Positions 13,372-14,479 of a DNA stretch of 14,479 bases are shown here, piece by piece. Numbering within the stretch: the first letter of the stretch is position 1; each line of letters begins with the position of its first letter. The notes beneath the pieces were generated by a model that made no database searches, was not told where the DNA came from, and was given only the letters and a program-made list of their open reading frames with translations. The position numbers and the translations under genes were made by a program. Origin of the DNA: Thiomonas sp. (GTDB lineage: Bacteria; Pseudomonadota; Gammaproteobacteria; Burkholderiales; Burkholderiaceae); NCBI GenBank assembly GCA_027443745.1, contig DAIAZB010000145.1, positions 1 through 14,479 of the forward strand, given 5' to 3'.

Positions 13372-13767
13372 GTGAAGACCTTACGCCTCCTGCTGATCGT
13401 GCTGCTCGCGCTGACCGAGTCGGTGCGCGCGTGGGGCGTGCAGACGATGGTGACGGGAGCGATGTTCGGCGTGCCGTGCGCGGGTACGGCGCGGGCCGCC
13501 GCGCCGACGCCGCCGATGGCGGGCGCACACGATGACTGCGCGCAGGCGATGCGCATGTCCGGAGCGGGCCACGCGGCCCCCGCCGGCGGCGCCGCGTCGC
13601 GCCAGCACCGGGCCTGCCCGCTGTGCAGCGTCGTTACCGCGACGCCACCGGGCGCGGTCGCGCTGCTTCAGCCGGCGCTGCGCCAGACCGTCCTCAGGCA
13701 CGGTCTGATGCTGTTCCACAGCACCGTACCCGAGACGCTGGACCGACCTCCGCGGCGTTCGATCTGA
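13372..13767 (+). CDS. CzcI/DUF2946-like metal-resistance associated protein
   Basis: This is a small, exported or membrane-anchored protein of 131 residues from the GTG at 13372 (a TTG at 13366 would add two residues). The N-terminus is a hydrophobic helix (KTLRLLLIVLLALTESVRAW). The rest is Ala/Pro-rich with cysteines at 36, 56, 82 and 85, including HRACPLC, and it ends in a proline-arginine tail (DRPPRRSI). Small proteins like this (DUF2946, CzcI) are found at the head of heavy-metal RND efflux operons, and a CusF-like and a TolC-like gene follow here. Its exact function is not known. The ribosome binding site is poor, so the start is uncertain. Confidence 0.6.
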   Translation: MKTLRLLLIVLLALTESVRAWGVQTMVTGAMFGVPCAGTARAAAPTPPMAGAHDDCAQAMRMSGAGHAAPAGGAASRQHRACPLCSVVTATPPGAVALLQPALRQTVLRHGLMLFHSTVPETLDRPPRRSI

Positions 13768-13849
13768 TCCGCGCGGGCAGCGCCCCGCGAGCCGCCATGC
13801 CGCGCGCCACCGCGCGCGGCAACGCGCATTCACCTCATCCGGTACCCGT

Positions 13850-13898
13850 CCGCGCGCCGCGTCGCGCGGCGCTGGGCGCCGCTTGAGCACCGATCGTC
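13850..13898. repeat. 49-bp repeat, internal copy, with GC hairpin
   Basis: These 49 bases are identical to the last 49 of the window (14431-14479). The copy lies between the CzcI-like gene and the CusF-like gene. It contains a perfect hairpin, GCGGCGC-TGG-GCGCCGC (13866-13882), which could act as a transcript structure upstream of the CusF-like gene. There is no T tract after it. Confidence 0.95.
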
Positions 13899-13918
13899 GA
13901 ACCCTGAGGATTTCCGCC

Positions 13919-14260
13919 ATGAACACCCCTGCAACCTTGCGCACCCTGGCCCGCGCCATGCTCCTCGCCGCCGCCGCGGGCACCAGCCTGGCCCACGCGT
14001 CCAGCATGGACATGAACACCGCGATGAGCGCGGCCGCCGGCAGCGGCGTCGTGCGCGCGATCGACGCCGGCCACGGCACCGTCACGCTCGACGCCGGCCC
14101 GATCGCGTCGATCGGCATGGCCGCGATGACCATGCCCTACCCCGTGCACAGCAAGGCCTTGCTGCGCGGACTGCGCGTCGGCGAGAAGGTCAGCTTCACG
14201 CTCGCGATGCACGGCGAAGCGATGCAGATCGATTCGATCAAGCCGGCCGCGGCACGCTGA
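13919..14260 (+). CDS. CusF-like periplasmic copper/silver-binding protein
   Basis: This 113-residue protein has a signal peptide (1-26, cleavage after AHA) and a CusF-type small barrel from about 40 to 107: GSGVVRAIDAGHGTVTLDAG, PIASIGMAAMTMPY, and LRVGEKVSFTLAM. CusF hands Cu(I) or Ag(I) to the CusCBA-type efflux pump. In E. coli CusF the metal is held by one His, two Met and a nearby Trp. Here the two methionines are kept (M70, M72) but the His position is replaced and Trp becomes M67, which gives a Met-only site. A Met-rich stretch SMDMNTAM follows the signal. The start has GAGGA (13906-13910) at good spacing. Confidence 0.8.
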   Translation: MNTPATLRTLARAMLLAAAAGTSLAHASSMDMNTAMSAAAGSGVVRAIDAGHGTVTLDAGPIASIGMAAMTMPYPVHSKALLRGLRVGEKVSFTLAMHGEAMQIDSIKPAAAR

Positions 14261-14312
14261 TCCGACCCCGGGGCGCGGCGCCCGCCGCCGCGCCCCTTCC
14301 CCTGGAGACACC

Positions 14313-14479
14313 ATGTCCCGACGCATTCACCGCCTGCTCGCGCAGTGCGCACTGTGCGGGCTCGGCACCGGCGCGCTGGCGCCGGCGTTCGCCGCCGACG
14401 CGCTGACGCTCGAGCAGGCCGCCGGCATCGCCGCGCGCCGCGTCGCGCGGCGCTGGGCGCCGCTTGAGCACCGATCGTC
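14313..14479 (+). CDS. TolC/CusC-type outer membrane efflux protein, N-terminus only
   Basis: The first 55 codons are visible. A signal peptide (1-27, ending APAFA) is followed by ADALTLEQAAGIAARR, the usual first helix of TolC-family outer-membrane efflux factors (LTLEQA). The gene lies 52 bases after the CusF-like gene, as expected in a heavy-metal RND efflux operon. From codon 40 onward the DNA is the 49-bp repeat also found at 13850, so the final residues (RRVARRWAPLEHRS) are probably not the true continuation of this gene. Confidence 0.65.
   Translation, partial: MSRRIHRLLAQCALCGLGTGALAPAFAADALTLEQAAGIAARRVARRWAPLEHRS
14431..14479. repeat. 49-bp repeat, terminal copy at window end
   Basis: It is identical to 13850-13898 and stops at the last base of the window. 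It lies inside the TolC-like reading frame and replaces the expected sequence after LTLEQA. An exact repeat ending at the sequence end, at a strong GC hairpin, is the typical look of an assembly edge. Confidence 0.93.

Noticed and set aside
13381..14133. A 250-codon minus-strand frame opposite the CzcI-like and CusF-like genes.
   Set aside because: It is rich in Arg and Ala, as expected from antisense of GC-rich genes, and the plus strand has signal peptides, cysteine pairs and a CusF motif.
1..14479. CRISPR arrays, rRNA or complete tRNA genes.
   Set aside because: No regularly spaced short repeats and no tRNA or rRNA sequence patterns were seen anywhere in the window.

Overview
This is GC-rich DNA from a Pseudomonadota bacterium (beta- or gamma-). 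The evidence is the overlapping GTGA/TTGA gene junctions, the purine-rich ribosome binding sites, and the families present (IS66, IS256, 1-Cys peroxiredoxin, CusF, TolC-type efflux). A Xanthomonadales-like host is possible, but the sequence alone does not prove it. The window is an accessory, defence-island type region. Its left edge lies inside an insertion sequence and its right edge inside a 49-bp repeat, so the window may coincide with a whole assembly contig.

Left part (1-3070): the end of an IS66-family element (tnpB and tnpA, minus strand, terminal repeat ending at 584) interrupts an unidentified gene whose C-terminus survives to 747. Next comes a tacA/tacT-type toxin-antitoxin pair (DUF1778 antitoxin and GNAT acetyltransferase, 1007-1800), bracketed by two diverged copies of a roughly 45-bp repeat. 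An outer-membrane protein tail follows as a relic, then an intact parD/parE-type pair (2277-2845).

Centre (3034-10335): a palindromic promoter/operator precedes a HigB-HigA type pair in which an internal deletion destroyed the toxin and joined its N-terminus in frame to the antitoxin. Sixty-six bases later begins a complete, intact type I Wadjet operon, jetA-jetB-jetC-jetD (3609-10335). Each junction overlaps, so the four genes look translationally coupled. Wadjet is a known SMC-type anti-plasmid system: JetA (kleisin), JetB (KITE), JetC (SMC ATPase) and JetD (Toprim nuclease) detect and cleave small circular DNA.

Right part (10336-14479): a broken XRE-type regulator is fused in frame to a second, exact copy of 96 bp from the parD/parE junction. 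Two identical copies (2470-2565 and 10742-10837) therefore bracket the whole HigA-Wadjet block, 8,272 bp apart. After this come a vapB/vapC pair on the minus strand, an IS256 transposase relic, a 1-Cys peroxiredoxin gene, eroded pieces of an ETF-ubiquinone oxidoreductase gene that lost its iron-sulfur motif, and the start of a metal-efflux cluster (CzcI/DUF2946-like protein, CusF-like chaperone, TolC-family outer membrane protein).

Taken together, the window shows a Wadjet operon embedded among four toxin-antitoxin loci (three intact, one with a dead toxin) and several deletion-scarred genes. The most notable signals are the 96-bp bracketing repeat, the orphan HigA with its operator directly upstream of jetA, the in-frame chimeras created at deletion joints, and the 49-bp duplication at the right edge that looks like an assembly artefact.
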